Part shown: piece after piece, positions 1 through 8,827 of the stretch
How positions within the stretch are numbered: position 1 is the stretch's first letter
Layout of the letters: every line of letters begins with the position of its first letter
Assembly (NCBI GenBank): GCA_024682115.1
Contig: JAIKZO010000017.1
Coordinates: forward strand, 1 to 48,791
Length of the DNA: 48,791 nt
Direction: 5' to 3'
From: Lachnospiraceae bacterium
GTDB lineage: Bacteria; Bacillota; Clostridia; Lachnospirales; Lachnospiraceae
Made by a program: the position numbers and the translations under genes
Notes under the pieces: generated by a model
Seen by the model: the letters and a program-made list of their open reading frames with translations, nothing else
Databases searched by the model: none
Told to the model about the DNA's origin: nothing

Positions 1-1044
1 GGAACCGGTATCGGAGTTTTGTCCGCGCTCATCTTTATTATTCTGATATTCCTGTATAATCGTAAGAACGTGATGGACAAGGTCGCAAAAGATGATTCGG
101 GATCCGTCATGTCGTACGGAAAGATCTTTCTCATGATACTCGGAGTGGTGACTCCATTCATCATAAGTACGGGTGTTTATAACTTGAACAATTTCCTTGA
201 TAAGACCGTTTATCAGATAATCATGCTCCGCGACAAGGGAGTGGGCGAAGCGGCAGTCGCCTTTGATATCTCTGCCCTCGCAAAAGGAACAAAGATAGCT
301 AACATTCCGATCGCAATGGCTTCGGCGATGGCGACCACCCTGATCCCGAAACTCGCTTATCATGCGGCTTCCAAGGATACCCAAAACGTCAAGTGGACCA
401 TAGCCAGAGCAACAAAGGTTACCATGTATATTTCCATTCCTGCGGCCATGGGCATAGGCGTTCTTTCAAAAGCGATCATGAGAGTCATATTCCCTCAGAA
501 AGAATCCATAGATCTTGCTTCGCACATGCTGATAATCCTTGCGGTCACGGTAATGCTGTACGGTCTTTCGACCATCACGCAGGCTGTCCTTCAGTCGATA
601 GGCAGGATGCATACCCCGATAATAAACGCCGCCGTTTCCATAGTGATCCATGTGTTCATCATGATAGGGGGAATGCATATCGTCCCCACGAAATACTGCA
701 TATATGTTTATGCGGTAGCGACGATCCTTTATGCCCTTAGTCTGTGCATACTTAACGGGATAGCGGTTAAAAGACATGTGGGTTATATCCAGGAAGTGGA
801 CAAGACTTTCTTAAGACCTATCATATGTGCGATCGTGATGGGAGCACTTACGCTGGGGACCTATTACCTGATCTTCCTTACGCTCAAGATAAACATCATC
901 GCGCTTCTGGTATCACTGATAATAGGTGTCTTTTCTTATTTTGTATTGTCGATCAAATGGCATGTGCTCGGAGAAGACGAGCTTCTGGCTCTGCCTAAAG
1001 GAGAGACTCTTTTTAAGGTTGCCCAAAAGCTGCGCCTGATCTGA
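1..1044 (+). CDS. Polysaccharide/lipid-linked oligosaccharide flippase (SpoVB/MurJ-like), C-terminal part
   Basis: The frame is open from base 1, so the gene starts outside the window; the TTG at 19 is not a convincing start. About 347 codons of a polytopic membrane protein are visible, with eight or so hydrophobic segments. The stretch GTKIANIPIAMASAMATTLI followed by PKL resembles the conserved mid-protein loop of the polysaccharide biosynthesis / SpoVB branch of the MOP flippase superfamily. Known members move lipid-linked sugars, often cell-wall precursors, across the membrane. The stop lies in the 10-bp palindrome CTGATATCAG (1041-1050), which also supplies the stop of the convergent rqcH gene, leaving 2 bases between them. 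The substrate cannot be read from the sequence. Confidence 0.8.
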   Translation, partial: GTGIGVLSALIFIILIFLYNRKNVMDKVAKDDSGSVMSYGKIFLMILGVVTPFIISTGVYNLNNFLDKTVYQIIMLRDKGVGEAAVAFDISALAKGTKIANIPIAMASAMATTLIPKLAYHAASKDTQNVKWTIARATKVTMYISIPAAMGIGVLSKAIMRVIFPQKESIDLASHMLIILAVTVMLYGLSTITQAVLQSIGRMHTPIINAAVSIVIHVFIMIGGMHIVPTKYCIYVYAVATILYALSLCILNGIAVKRHVGYIQEVDKTFLRPIICAIVMGALTLGTYYLIFLTLKINIIALLVSLIIGVFSYFVLSIKWHVLGEDELLALPKGETLFKVAQKLRLI

Positions 1045-1046
1045 TA

Positions 1047-2747
1047 TCAGAGTTTTGTAAGACCTGAGATATCGGAATCTATGAGCATGGAATAGTTGGT
1101 ATAGTAGACAACGAATCCCGGTTTTGATCCGTTGGGATGTTTTACTTCTTTTCTTCTGACGTAATCAACTTCGATCTTTGAATTACCCTTTGCTTTTGAA
1201 TAATATGCGGCAAGTCTTGCGGCATCTTCAAATACGCTGTCCGGAAGTTCTTTTCCTTCGGTCTTCACTATGACATGTGAACCGGGGATCTTTTTTGCAT
1301 GGAACCACCAGTCGTTCCCGTTTGCAAGATCGAACGTGATGTATTCATTCTGAATATTGTTTTTTCCGACGTAAATATGGAAACCTTCTTTGGTCACATA
1401 ATGAAGGGGCTCGGACTTGCGCGAAGAGCTTTTCTTTTTCTGCGGATGTTTCTTTATATAGCCGCTGTTTATGAGTTCTTCCTTGATCTCGGCAAGATCT
1501 TCCTCGGATGAAGCGATATCGAGGGAAGTCTGTATCGATTCGAGATGTTCTATCTCTTCGCCGATGCTCTTAAGGAGTTCATGGGCCGCTTCTTCGGTAC
1601 GTTTGAGCTTGCCATATCTTTCAAAATATTTTTTTGCGTTATCGGTCGCGGAAAGATCCGGATCAAGAGGGATGGTAAGATCCTCACCCGAATAATAGTC
1701 CGGAACCGTGATGGACTTTTCGCCGGGTTTTGCATCATATCCGTAAGTGTTCAAAAGCTCGCCGTATATCCTGTATCTGTCTTTTTTATCGCAGTCTTTT
1801 AACTGCTTTGTATGGATATCGAATTTTTTTACATCCTTTTCGAGGAGACCCGATACGATCCTTCTAAGATCGGATGAACGCTGGTTCATTCGAGAACGGA
1901 TCTCTTTTTCATGATAATAGTCGACAAGGAGTCTGCTTACCGAATCGTATGTGACCGTTTTTTCAAAGTCGTGTCTTGACGGCATGATCACGCAGTATTC
2001 AAAAGGGATCCCGTTTTCGAACAGGATGGCGGGAGTGAACTCGCCTTTTCTTATCATATCCATGGTACGGGAAAATGACTCGTAAAGACTGTCGCTGTCA
2101 TCATCCGTTCCCTTTGTAATGTATTCGGCCATGAAAGGAGATATGCCGGTATATGAAGAGTAGAGGGCTTTGGCCTTTTCGCCGGGTGCATTCGAAACGA
2201 AACCGTCAAAAGCTTCCCTGTCGGTGCTCAACGGATCGGCTTTTTTAATGCTTTCGGGGATATAGTATTTCTTCCCTGGAAGAACTTCCCTTAAGGAGCT
2301 GGTATTGATCCCGATATGTTTTATTGAATCGACGACGGTGTCTTCATCATCGACAAGGATTATGTTGGAATGCTTGCCCATGAGTTCCGCTTTTAAAGTC
2401 ACGGTCTTAAGATCGCCCATCTCATTAAGATGCTCGACCTTTATGTCGATTATCCGCTCGAGGGACGGCTGCGATACGGAAAGTATACGGCCGTTCTGGA
2501 TATGCTTTCTTAAGAGCATGCAAAAAGCCGGAGCGGTCATCGGGCTGTTTTTGTTCTCTCCGGTAAGGTAAATGAGGGGAAGGGACGCATTGGCGCTTAT
2601 AACGAGCCGTAAGCTTTCGTCCGTGTTCTTTATAGAGAGGATGATCTCGTCAGCTTCGGGCTGGGCTATCTTTGATATCCTGCCTCCCGTTATCTTTTTA
2701 TCAAGTTCGTTAACGATCGCACTGACCGTGATACCGTCAAATGCCAT
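1047..2747 (-). CDS. rqcH: Rqc2-homologue RqcH, NFACT family (ribosome quality control)
   Basis: The protein has 566 residues, normal for bacterial NFACT proteins (formerly FbpA/fibronectin-binding). It starts MAFDGITVSAIVNEL, typical of the NFACT-N domain. A charged helical region (about 280-440) matches the coiled-coil arms, and residues about 450-550 form the NFACT-R (DUF814) domain with the motif WWFHAKKIPGSHV. In this family the protein binds stalled 50S-peptidyl-tRNA and drives C-terminal alanine tailing of the nascent chain. The ATG is preceded by GGAGG at a 6-base spacing on the minus strand. It is transcribed divergently from yicC. No frame defect is visible. Confidence 0.93.
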   Translation of the reverse strand: MAFDGITVSAIVNELDKKITGGRISKIAQPEADEIILSIKNTDESLRLVISANASLPLIYLTGENKNSPMTAPAFCMLLRKHIQNGRILSVSQPSLERIIDIKVEHLNEMGDLKTVTLKAELMGKHSNIILVDDEDTVVDSIKHIGINTSSLREVLPGKKYYIPESIKKADPLSTDREAFDGFVSNAPGEKAKALYSSYTGISPFMAEYITKGTDDDSDSLYESFSRTMDMIRKGEFTPAILFENGIPFEYCVIMPSRHDFEKTVTYDSVSRLLVDYYHEKEIRSRMNQRSSDLRRIVSGLLEKDVKKFDIHTKQLKDCDKKDRYRIYGELLNTYGYDAKPGEKSITVPDYYSGEDLTIPLDPDLSATDNAKKYFERYGKLKRTEEAAHELLKSIGEEIEHLESIQTSLDIASSEEDLAEIKEELINSGYIKKHPQKKKSSSRKSEPLHYVTKEGFHIYVGKNNIQNEYITFDLANGNDWWFHAKKIPGSHVIVKTEGKELPDSVFEDAARLAAYYSKAKGNSKIEVDYVRRKEVKHPNGSKPGFVVYYTNYSMLIDSDISGLTKL

Positions 2748-2794
2748 GTATTTCCTCCGGGTCCGTATTCATCAAACAGTATATACGAATTTAA

Positions 2795-2823
2795 TTGCAA
2801 AATCCACACCATTAAACTATAAT
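2795..2823 (+). promoter_or_regulatory. Sigma-A-type promoter of the yicC operon
   Basis: TTGCAA (2795-2800) and TATAAT (2818-2823) are separated by 17 bases and lie about 64 bases before the yicC start. No other strong promoter is apparent before rimO, so it may drive yicC-gmk-rpoZ-rimO-pgsA. Confidence 0.7.
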
Positions 2824-2886
2824 AAAATCTGTATGTAAAGTCGTGAAAATCATGGTTTGAAAAGACGACTTACGGGAAGGACAGAT

Positions 2887-3765
2887 ATGATAAAAAGCAT
2901 GACGGGCTTCGGGAGATACGAAGTCCAGGAGGGCGAGCGCAAGATAAGCGTCGAGCTTAAATCGGTCAATCACCGTTATCTTGACGTTACGATCAAGATG
3001 CCAAAAAAACTCAATTTCTTTGAAGCTGCGATCCGTAATGAACTCAAGAATTACATGGAACGCGGCAAGGTCGATGTTTTCATTACTTACGAAGATTTTT
3101 CCGAGAGCAATGTCTGCGTTAAATACAATAAGGATATAGCTGAAGATTATTTCGGATATCTCAAACAGATGGCCGAGGACTTCGGTATCGATAACGATGT
3201 CAGGGTTTCGACCCTTTCAAGATATCCCGAAGTTTTTTCCATGGAAGAGCAGACCGTGGACGAAGAGGCGCTCTGGGCGTTGCTGCGCAAGGCCATAAAG
3301 GGTGCGGCCGAAGGATTCGTTGAGACCAGGATCAGAGAAGGGGAAAACCTTCGGAAAGACCTTATCGAAAAACTCGATACGATGCTTTCTCATGTGGAAT
3401 TCATCGAAAAGAGATCCCCGATGATCGTAAGCGAATACAAGCAGAAGCTTCGTGACAAGATAAGTGAGCTCATTGACGACTCAAAGATAGATGAAGCAAG
3501 ATTGGTGACCGAAGTTACGATATTTGCCGATAAAGTCTGCGTCGATGAGGAACTTGTAAGACTGAGATCTCATATCGAGACCATGAGGAATAATCTCATC
3601 GAGGGAGGTTCAATAGGACGTAAACTCGATTTCATGGCTCAGGAGATGAACAGGGAGGCCAATACCACTTTGTCGAAGTGCAATGATCTTGAAGTATCGG
3701 ATCGTGCTATAGAACTGAAGACCGAGATAGAGAAGGTACGTGAACAGATTCAGAATATAGAATAG
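2887..3765 (+). CDS. yicC: YicC/YloC family endoribonuclease
   Basis: The product has 292 residues from ATG 2887, which follows GGAAGG at a 6-base spacing. An in-frame TTG ten codons upstream lacks support, and MIKSMTGFGRYE is the canonical N-terminus. YicC-N spans about residues 1-155 and DUF1732 the C-terminus, with the diagnostic GRKLDFMAQEMNREANT motif near the end. Family members are hexameric RNA-binding proteins with endoribonuclease activity reported for YicC/YloC. It heads a tight operon, 8 bases before gmk. In many Clostridia a small remA (DUF370) gene separates these two; it is absent here. Confidence 0.93.
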   Translation: MIKSMTGFGRYEVQEGERKISVELKSVNHRYLDVTIKMPKKLNFFEAAIRNELKNYMERGKVDVFITYEDFSESNVCVKYNKDIAEDYFGYLKQMAEDFGIDNDVRVSTLSRYPEVFSMEEQTVDEEALWALLRKAIKGAAEGFVETRIREGENLRKDLIEKLDTMLSHVEFIEKRSPMIVSEYKQKLRDKISELIDDSKIDEARLVTEVTIFADKVCVDEELVRLRSHIETMRNNLIEGGSIGRKLDFMAQEMNREANTTLSKCNDLEVSDRAIELKTEIEKVREQIQNIE

Positions 3766-3773
3766 GGGCGTAT

Positions 3774-4397
3774 ATGGCAGAAAGAGGCGTTTTGATCGTT
3801 GTTTCCGGTTTTTCCGGAGCAGGAAAAGGGACCATAGTCAAAAAGATCGTTAACGAGAGCGATAACTACGCTCTTTCGATCTCGATGACCACCAGGGAGC
3901 CGCGAGACGGAGAGATCGAAGGTGAGTCATATTTCTTTGTTACAAAGGAAAGATTCGAGGAAGCCATAAGTAACGGCGAACTGGTCGAATATGCGAACTA
4001 TGTCGGGAATTATTACGGTACGCCCAAAAAATACGTTGAGGATATGATATCCAAAGGAAAGGATGTCATACTCGAGATAGAGATGCAGGGTGCGATGCAG
4101 GTAAAGACCCGGTTCCCCGAAGCCGTGATGGTATTTGTGACACCGCCCAATGCAGCCGAACTGAAAAGAAGACTCATGTCCAGAGGAACCGAATCCGAAG
4201 AAGCTGTAAACAAAAGGATGAAGAGGGCATATGAGGAATCCGCTTTCGTGGACAGATATGATTATCTTCTCGTGAACGACGATCTTGACAAATGCGTTAA
4301 AGAACTGCATATGCTGATCGAAGCTTCACATCATGCGCCGAATTGCAGCGCAGGCCTTTTAAAGGCCATAAACGAACAGTTAAAAATCTATGCATAG
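3774..4397 (+). CDS. gmk: Guanylate kinase
   Basis: The 207-residue product has the P-loop GFSGAGKGT at residues 12-20 and the GMP-binding segment SMTTREPRDGEIEG just after it, then the family signature with YGTP. It catalyses ATP + GMP to ADP + GDP in the cytoplasm. Length is as usual. The start at 3774 is 8 bases after yicC. The last codons are followed after 26 bases by rpoZ, as in most Firmicutes. Confidence 0.96.
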   Translation: MAERGVLIVVSGFSGAGKGTIVKKIVNESDNYALSISMTTREPRDGEIEGESYFFVTKERFEEAISNGELVEYANYVGNYYGTPKKYVEDMISKGKDVILEIEMQGAMQVKTRFPEAVMVFVTPPNAAELKRRLMSRGTESEEAVNKRMKRAYEESAFVDRYDYLLVNDDLDKCVKELHMLIEASHHAPNCSAGLLKAINEQLKIYA

Positions 4398-4423
4398 TGC
4401 CAGGCACTTTGAAAGGAGTTATT

Positions 4424-4669
4424 ATGTTACACCCGTCTTATTCAGATCTTATGAAAGTTGTTAACAGCGATGTCGGAGAGGGTGAACCCCCCGTAGTAAA
4501 TTCGCGTTATTCCATCGTAATGGCAACTTCCAAAAGAGCCCGTCAGCTCATCGACGGAGAGGATCCCCTTGTAGAAGGTATGGAGAGCGAGAAGCCTCTT
4601 TCCGTTGCCGTTGAAGAGCTTAACCAGGGTAAGATCAAGATCCTTACAGAGGATGAAGTCGAAGCTTAA
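4424..4669 (+). CDS. rpoZ: DNA-directed RNA polymerase omega subunit
   Basis: The ATG at 4424 is chosen because AAAGGAG (4413-4419) precedes it and because MLHPSYSDLM is the typical omega start; an in-frame upstream ATG at 4343 lies inside gmk. The 81-residue product contains the omega core NSRYSIVMATSKRARQLIDG and the PLSVAVEEL segment that packs on the beta-prime C-terminus. It assists RNA polymerase assembly. Its TAA is immediately followed by the ATG of rimO with no gap, so translational coupling is likely. Confidence 0.95.
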   Translation: MLHPSYSDLMKVVNSDVGEGEPPVVNSRYSIVMATSKRARQLIDGEDPLVEGMESEKPLSVAVEELNQGKIKILTEDEVEA

Positions 4670-6013
4670 ATGAAGGTACTTTTCGTATCACTCGGTTGTG
4701 ATAAGAATTCCGTCGATTCGGAGATGATGCTCGGGATCCTTGCACGGAGCGGATATGAGTTCACTAACGATGAAGAAGAAGCCGATATCGTTATAATCAA
4801 TTCATGCTGCTTTATCGGGGATGCCAAAGAAGAGAGCATCAACACCATAATAGAATACGGAAAAAGAAGACTTGACGGACAGCTTAAGGCTCTTATAGTC
4901 ACGGGCTGTCTTGCACAGAGATACCCCGAAGAGATCCGCTCGGAACTTCCCGAGGTGGATGCCCTTGTGGGTACCGCGGCAATCGGAGATATAGCCGAAG
5001 TATTGGGGTCTGTGATAGAAGGTGATCCAAAGGATGCTTTTAGCCCGCTGGATTCAAAACCCTTCCATCAGTCGGAACGTATCATCACAACGAGCGGTTT
5101 TTCGGAATATCTTAAGATCGCCGAAGGCTGCGCCAGAAACTGCACCTACTGCATAATCCCGAAGATCAGGGGACCGTATCGTTCCGTTCCGATGGAGGAA
5201 CTGGTTAAAGAAGCGGAGTCTCTGGCAGAAAGAGGTGTACGGGAGATCAATATCGTGGCCCAGGAGATCACGCTTTACGGTATCGATCTTTACGGCAAAA
5301 AGATGCTTCCGGAATTGTTAAGGAAGCTGTGTCTTATAGAAGACCTCAGATGGATCAGGCTGCTTTACTGTTATCCCGAGGAGATCACCGATGAACTGAT
5401 CGAAGTGATAAGGACCGAAAAAAAGGTCCTTCACTATATCGATATGCCGGTCCAGTCCGGATCGGACGGCATACTTGGCCTTATGGGGAGAAAGATCACG
5501 CGTTCCGAGATACTCGATCTTGTCAGAAAGATAAGGACCGCGATACCTGACATCTGTATCAGGACGACACTCATAACAGGCTTTCCGTCCGAGAGCAAAA
5601 AAGACTTTGAGGAGACGGCGGACCTGGTAAGGAAAGCCCGTTTCAACAGATTAGGCTGCTTTACATACTCGCCCGAAGAGGGAACGAAAGCTGCCGAAAT
5701 GAAAGGACAGATCTCCGAACGCACAAAGGAAAAACGTCGCGCGGAGATAATGCGTATCCAGCAGGATATCGTTTTTGAATATAATGAATCTTTAAAAGAC
5801 AGCGTTACAGATGCGTTTGTCGAAGGATATATCCGAGAGGATGACGTTTATGTCTGCAGGACATATATGGATGCCCCGGATGTTGACGGACTGCTTTTTG
5901 TTTCTTCTGAAAGGGAACTTCAAAGCGGAATGATCATAAAAGCTAAGATCACCGGCTATAACGGGTATGATCTGATCGGAGAATTCGTTGAGCAAGATGA
6001 ACCTACCCAATAA
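4670..6013 (+). CDS. rimO: Ribosomal protein S12 methylthiotransferase RimO
   Basis: The 447-residue radical SAM enzyme would add a methylthio group to a conserved Asp of ribosomal protein S12. The N-terminal UPF0004 domain has cluster-binding C10, C46 and C80. The radical SAM motif CARNCTYC gives C154, C158 and C161. A TRAM domain forms the last 70 residues. Length and the GCDKNSVDSE motif separate RimO from the tRNA enzyme MiaB. The gene abuts rpoZ and overlaps pgsA by 17 bases, a dense operon. Confidence 0.95.
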   Translation: MKVLFVSLGCDKNSVDSEMMLGILARSGYEFTNDEEEADIVIINSCCFIGDAKEESINTIIEYGKRRLDGQLKALIVTGCLAQRYPEEIRSELPEVDALVGTAAIGDIAEVLGSVIEGDPKDAFSPLDSKPFHQSERIITTSGFSEYLKIAEGCARNCTYCIIPKIRGPYRSVPMEELVKEAESLAERGVREINIVAQEITLYGIDLYGKKMLPELLRKLCLIEDLRWIRLLYCYPEEITDELIEVIRTEKKVLHYIDMPVQSGSDGILGLMGRKITRSEILDLVRKIRTAIPDICIRTTLITGFPSESKKDFEETADLVRKARFNRLGCFTYSPEEGTKAAEMKGQISERTKEKRRAEIMRIQQDIVFEYNESLKDSVTDAFVEGYIREDDVYVCRTYMDAPDVDGLLFVSSERELQSGMIIKAKITGYNGYDLIGEFVEQDEPTQ

Positions 6014-6548
6014 ACTTACGCTCTTAAGGGTGATTATGATCCCTTTTTTCATTGTGTTCCTGATGATGCCGCTCATCAATGCGGATCTTTTCCCGAACCC
6101 TGTGAACGACTATATCGCCTTTGGCATATTTGTCGTCGCTTCACTTACCGATCTTGTTGACGGTAAGATCGCAAGAGCAAGGAATCTTGTTACGAACTTC
6201 GGTAAGTTCATGGATCCGCTCGCGGATAAGCTTCTGGTATGTTCGGCACTCATATGCCTTATAGAACTCGGAAGGATAAGTTCCTGGATGGTCATCGTGA
6301 TCATAGCAAGGGAGTTCATCATAAGCGGTTTCAGGCTCATTGCCGCAGATAAGGGCGTGGTCATAGCGGCCAGCTACTGGGGAAAGTTCAAGACGACTTT
6401 TCAGATGGTGAGCGTATGCATGCTCATCCTCAATATTGAAGCCATTAAGATCGCAACGGCGATCGTAGTGTGGATAGCCATTATCCTCACGGTGGTTTCG
6501 CTTATAGATTATATTGTTAAAAACAAAGATGTTATGAGGGATAACTGA
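5997..6548 (+). CDS. pgsA: CDP-diacylglycerol--glycerol-3-phosphate 3-phosphatidyltransferase
   Basis: The 183-residue membrane protein carries the exact CDP-alcohol phosphatidyltransferase signature DG-x2-AR-x8-G-x3-D-x3-D at about residues 50-72. It makes phosphatidylglycerol phosphate, the first committed step of PG and cardiolipin synthesis. ATG 5997 gives the classical MNLPNKLTLLR start; a TTG three codons earlier is the alternative. The start lies inside the end of rimO. The TGA is followed directly by the GTG start of a histidine kinase, where many relatives carry cinA instead. Confidence 0.94.
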   Translation: MNLPNKLTLLRVIMIPFFIVFLMMPLINADLFPNPVNDYIAFGIFVVASLTDLVDGKIARARNLVTNFGKFMDPLADKLLVCSALICLIELGRISSWMVIVIIAREFIISGFRLIAADKGVVIAASYWGKFKTTFQMVSVCMLILNIEAIKIATAIVVWIAIILTVVSLIDYIVKNKDVMRDN

Positions 6549-8597
6549 GTGTTCGATCTGATGCAGAACATAGATTTTGATATAGCGGGTCTTTTGATCT
6601 ATGTGTTCCTGTTCTTTGCTTCATTGCGCATATATTCACCGGAAGACCGTTCGGCCAGACATTTTTACAATATACTGGTCACGGGGTTCTTTTCGGGCAT
6701 TTCGGATATCCTTGTCGTTATAGGCGAGACATATTCCGATTTCCTTCCGTTTTATTTTGCCAAGATATTCTATTTCCTGTTCCTCGGAGGAACAGCGCTT
6801 TCAACATATTTTGTATATAAATATGTCCGTTCCTATCAAAAGGACGGAGTATCCGGTGAAAGAAGCCTCACGGATGTCCTTGCGGTGGCTCTGGCCGGAG
6901 GCGTGATGGTCCTTGGTATCGTCGATATCTTTTCCGATATACTCATCACTCTTGATGGGAACGGAATGTATAAGAGAGGACCGCTTGCTCCGCTCATCTA
7001 TATCCTTTCGATGGGCATTTTCGTACTGATCTTTTCAACTCTCGTAAAAAACAAAGATGATTACACGAAACGTCAGTTTTCTTCGATACTGGCGCTCCTT
7101 TGTATGGTCACGATCTTTTCGCTGATCCAGTACTTTACCAATGATTCCACCCTGTTCACGGTGTTCAGCACGGCACTTTCATTGCTGTTCATACTGACTT
7201 CCCTTGAAACTCCCGACTACAAGAAGCTGATGTCCGTTCTCAAGGAACAGGAAGATGCCAAACATGATGCGATAAAATCAAAGGAACTTGCCGAAAGGTT
7301 AAGGTCTGAAGCCGACAATGCAAGGATAGCAGCGGAAGCGGCATACAACGAATCGGTCGAAGCCAAGAAGATAGCGCAGGATGCCCAGAAACAGGCAGAA
7401 GAGGCAAAGGAAGCAGCCGTTAAGGCAAACCAGTCAAAGAGCAGTTTCCTTGCGAGGATGTCCCACGAGATAAGGACACCCATGAATGCGATCGTGGGCC
7501 TTAACGAGATGATCGCGAAGGAATCCACCCAGAAATCAGTCATAGAATATGCAAATGACGCAAGGAGCGCATCAGAAAATCTTCTGAACATAATCAACGA
7601 TATACTTGATTTTTCAAAGATAGAGAGCGGCAAGCTCGAACTCGTCGAAACGGAGTATGCATTCAGGGATATGCTGAACGAGGAGTTCACGCTCTTTACC
7701 TTCAAAGCCAAAGAAAGAAACTTAAAACTCGTATTTGATATAGACGAAAACATCCCCTGTATCCTGTACGGCGATGATGTAAGGATAAAACAGGTACTTA
7801 CGAATCTTCTGTCCAATGCCATAAAATATACGGAATCCGGTACGGTCACTTTAAAAGTCACTCTTGAAGGTAAGGGCAGGAGCTCGGCTGTCCTTAAGTA
7901 CGTTGTCAAGGATACCGGTATCGGTATCAAGGAAGAAGATATCGGAAAACTCTATGATGCTTTCGAGAGGATAGAGGAAAAGAGGAACCGTAATATAGAA
8001 GGTACGGGACTCGGTATCAACATCGTAGTCCAGCTTCTTACCCTGATGGGTTCAAAACTGATGATCGACAGTGTTTACGGACTCGGATCACAGTTCTCGT
8101 TCTCGTTAAGGCAGACCATGATCGATTCAACGCCTATCGGAGACATTTCCGACTCCACTGTTGAAAAGAAGGTGACTTCCGGAAGGAATAAACTCATATA
8201 TGCGCCCGGCGCGAGAGTTCTCGTTGTCGATGACAATAACATGAACCTCAAAGTGTTCACCGGCCTTGTCAAGGATACCGGAATGAAGGTAGACACCGCG
8301 ATATCCGGAGTTGATGCGCTCGAACTTACCAAAAAGAATAAATACGACCTTATCTTCATGGATCATCTCATGCCGGGAATGGACGGAATAGAAACAAGGA
8401 AATCCATCATTTCCCAGCCCGACGGTCTTAATAAGGATACCATCCAGATCGTTCTTACGGCCAATGCGATAAAGGGTGCCATGGAAGAGTATCTTGGGTA
8501 CGGCTTTGCCGATACGGTGTTCAAACCTGTAAAGCAGGATGAGATAAATACGGTACTCTGGAAGTACATACCCGAAAGGCTCGTAGAAAATCCTTGA
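6549..8597 (+). CDS. Hybrid sensor histidine kinase/response regulator with 7-TM input domain
   Basis: The product has 682 residues from GTG 6549, abutting the pgsA stop; ATG 6561 is an alternative start. About seven membrane segments (residues 10-220) are followed by an Ala/Glu/Lys-rich coiled coil (about 230-300). The HisKA dimerisation helix has the phospho-acceptor H306 in SHEIRTPMN. HATPase_c has the N-box NLLSNAIKY, DTGIGI and GTGLGIN. The C-terminal receiver has D605 in MDHLMPGMDG. There is no output or Hpt domain, so phosphate would have to leave through another protein. The same H-box/REC style appears in the kinase at 17803-20652, suggesting paralogy. The signal is unknown. Its position between pgsA and recA is unusual. 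Confidence 0.9.
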   Translation: MFDLMQNIDFDIAGLLIYVFLFFASLRIYSPEDRSARHFYNILVTGFFSGISDILVVIGETYSDFLPFYFAKIFYFLFLGGTALSTYFVYKYVRSYQKDGVSGERSLTDVLAVALAGGVMVLGIVDIFSDILITLDGNGMYKRGPLAPLIYILSMGIFVLIFSTLVKNKDDYTKRQFSSILALLCMVTIFSLIQYFTNDSTLFTVFSTALSLLFILTSLETPDYKKLMSVLKEQEDAKHDAIKSKELAERLRSEADNARIAAEAAYNESVEAKKIAQDAQKQAEEAKEAAVKANQSKSSFLARMSHEIRTPMNAIVGLNEMIAKESTQKSVIEYANDARSASENLLNIINDILDFSKIESGKLELVETEYAFRDMLNEEFTLFTFKAKERNLKLVFDIDENIPCILYGDDVRIKQVLTNLLSNAIKYTESGTVTLKVTLEGKGRSSAVLKYVVKDTGIGIKEEDIGKLYDAFERIEEKRNRNIEGTGLGINIVVQLLTLMGSKLMIDSVYGLGSQFSFSLRQTMIDSTPIGDISDSTVEKKVTSGRNKLIYAPGARVLVVDDNNMNLKVFTGLVKDTGMKVDTAISGVDALELTKKNKYDLIFMDHLMPGMDGIETRKSIISQPDGLNKDTIQIVLTANAIKGAMEEYLGYGFADTVFKPVKQDEINTVLWKYIPERLVENP

Positions 8598-8647
8598 TTA
8601 TTCCCGACCGCTGTGTTAGATTGTCCATATCGGAAACAAAGATCTTT

Positions 8648-8666
8648 TCGGGCCCGTTCTGCCCGA
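8648..8666 (+). other. Small hairpin in the kinase-recA intergenic region
   Basis: TCGGGC and GCCCGA pair around a 7-base loop. No T-run follows, so it is a poor intrinsic terminator. The rest of 8598-8754 shows nothing I can name. Confidence 0.25.
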
Positions 8667-8754
8667 TATTCACCAGGAAATATTTGAAGAGAAGCGAAGA
8701 AGTCCCAATATCAGGACTTTATATTTGCTATGATCGAAAAGTAAAGAAAAGTTG

Positions 8755-8783
8755 TTGACAAAATCGAACATTTGTTTTATCTT
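8755..8783 (+). promoter_or_regulatory. recA promoter
   Basis: TTGACA (8755-8760) and TATCTT (8778-8783) have a 17-base spacer. A LexA box occupies the spacer and a second lies just downstream of the -10, the usual geometry for repression. Confidence 0.7.
8765..8778 (+). promoter_or_regulatory. LexA (DinR) box 1
   Basis: CGAACATTTGTTTT is close to the Firmicute SOS consensus CGAAC-N4-GTTYG/C. It lies between -35 and -10 of the recA promoter. Confidence 0.7.
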
Positions 8784-8794
8784 TATACCAGACA

Positions 8795-8806
8795 GAACAA
8801 ATGTTC
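8795..8806 (+). promoter_or_regulatory. LexA (DinR) box 2
   Basis: GAACAAATGTTC matches the GAAC-N4-GTTC core exactly and sits at the likely transcription start of recA. With box 1 (30 bases centre to centre) it implies SOS control. Confidence 0.8.
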
Positions 8807-8827
8807 CCTAAAAGGAGAATTGATTTT

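Noticed and set aside
7217-7930. Antisense open frame of 237 codons opposite the first hybrid kinase
   Set aside because: Ser/Leu-rich composition mirrors the coiled coil and HisKA codons on the other strand; no independent signal.
8648-8666. Intrinsic terminator before recA
   Set aside because: The stem is short and no T-run follows, so it is kept only as a weak hairpin.
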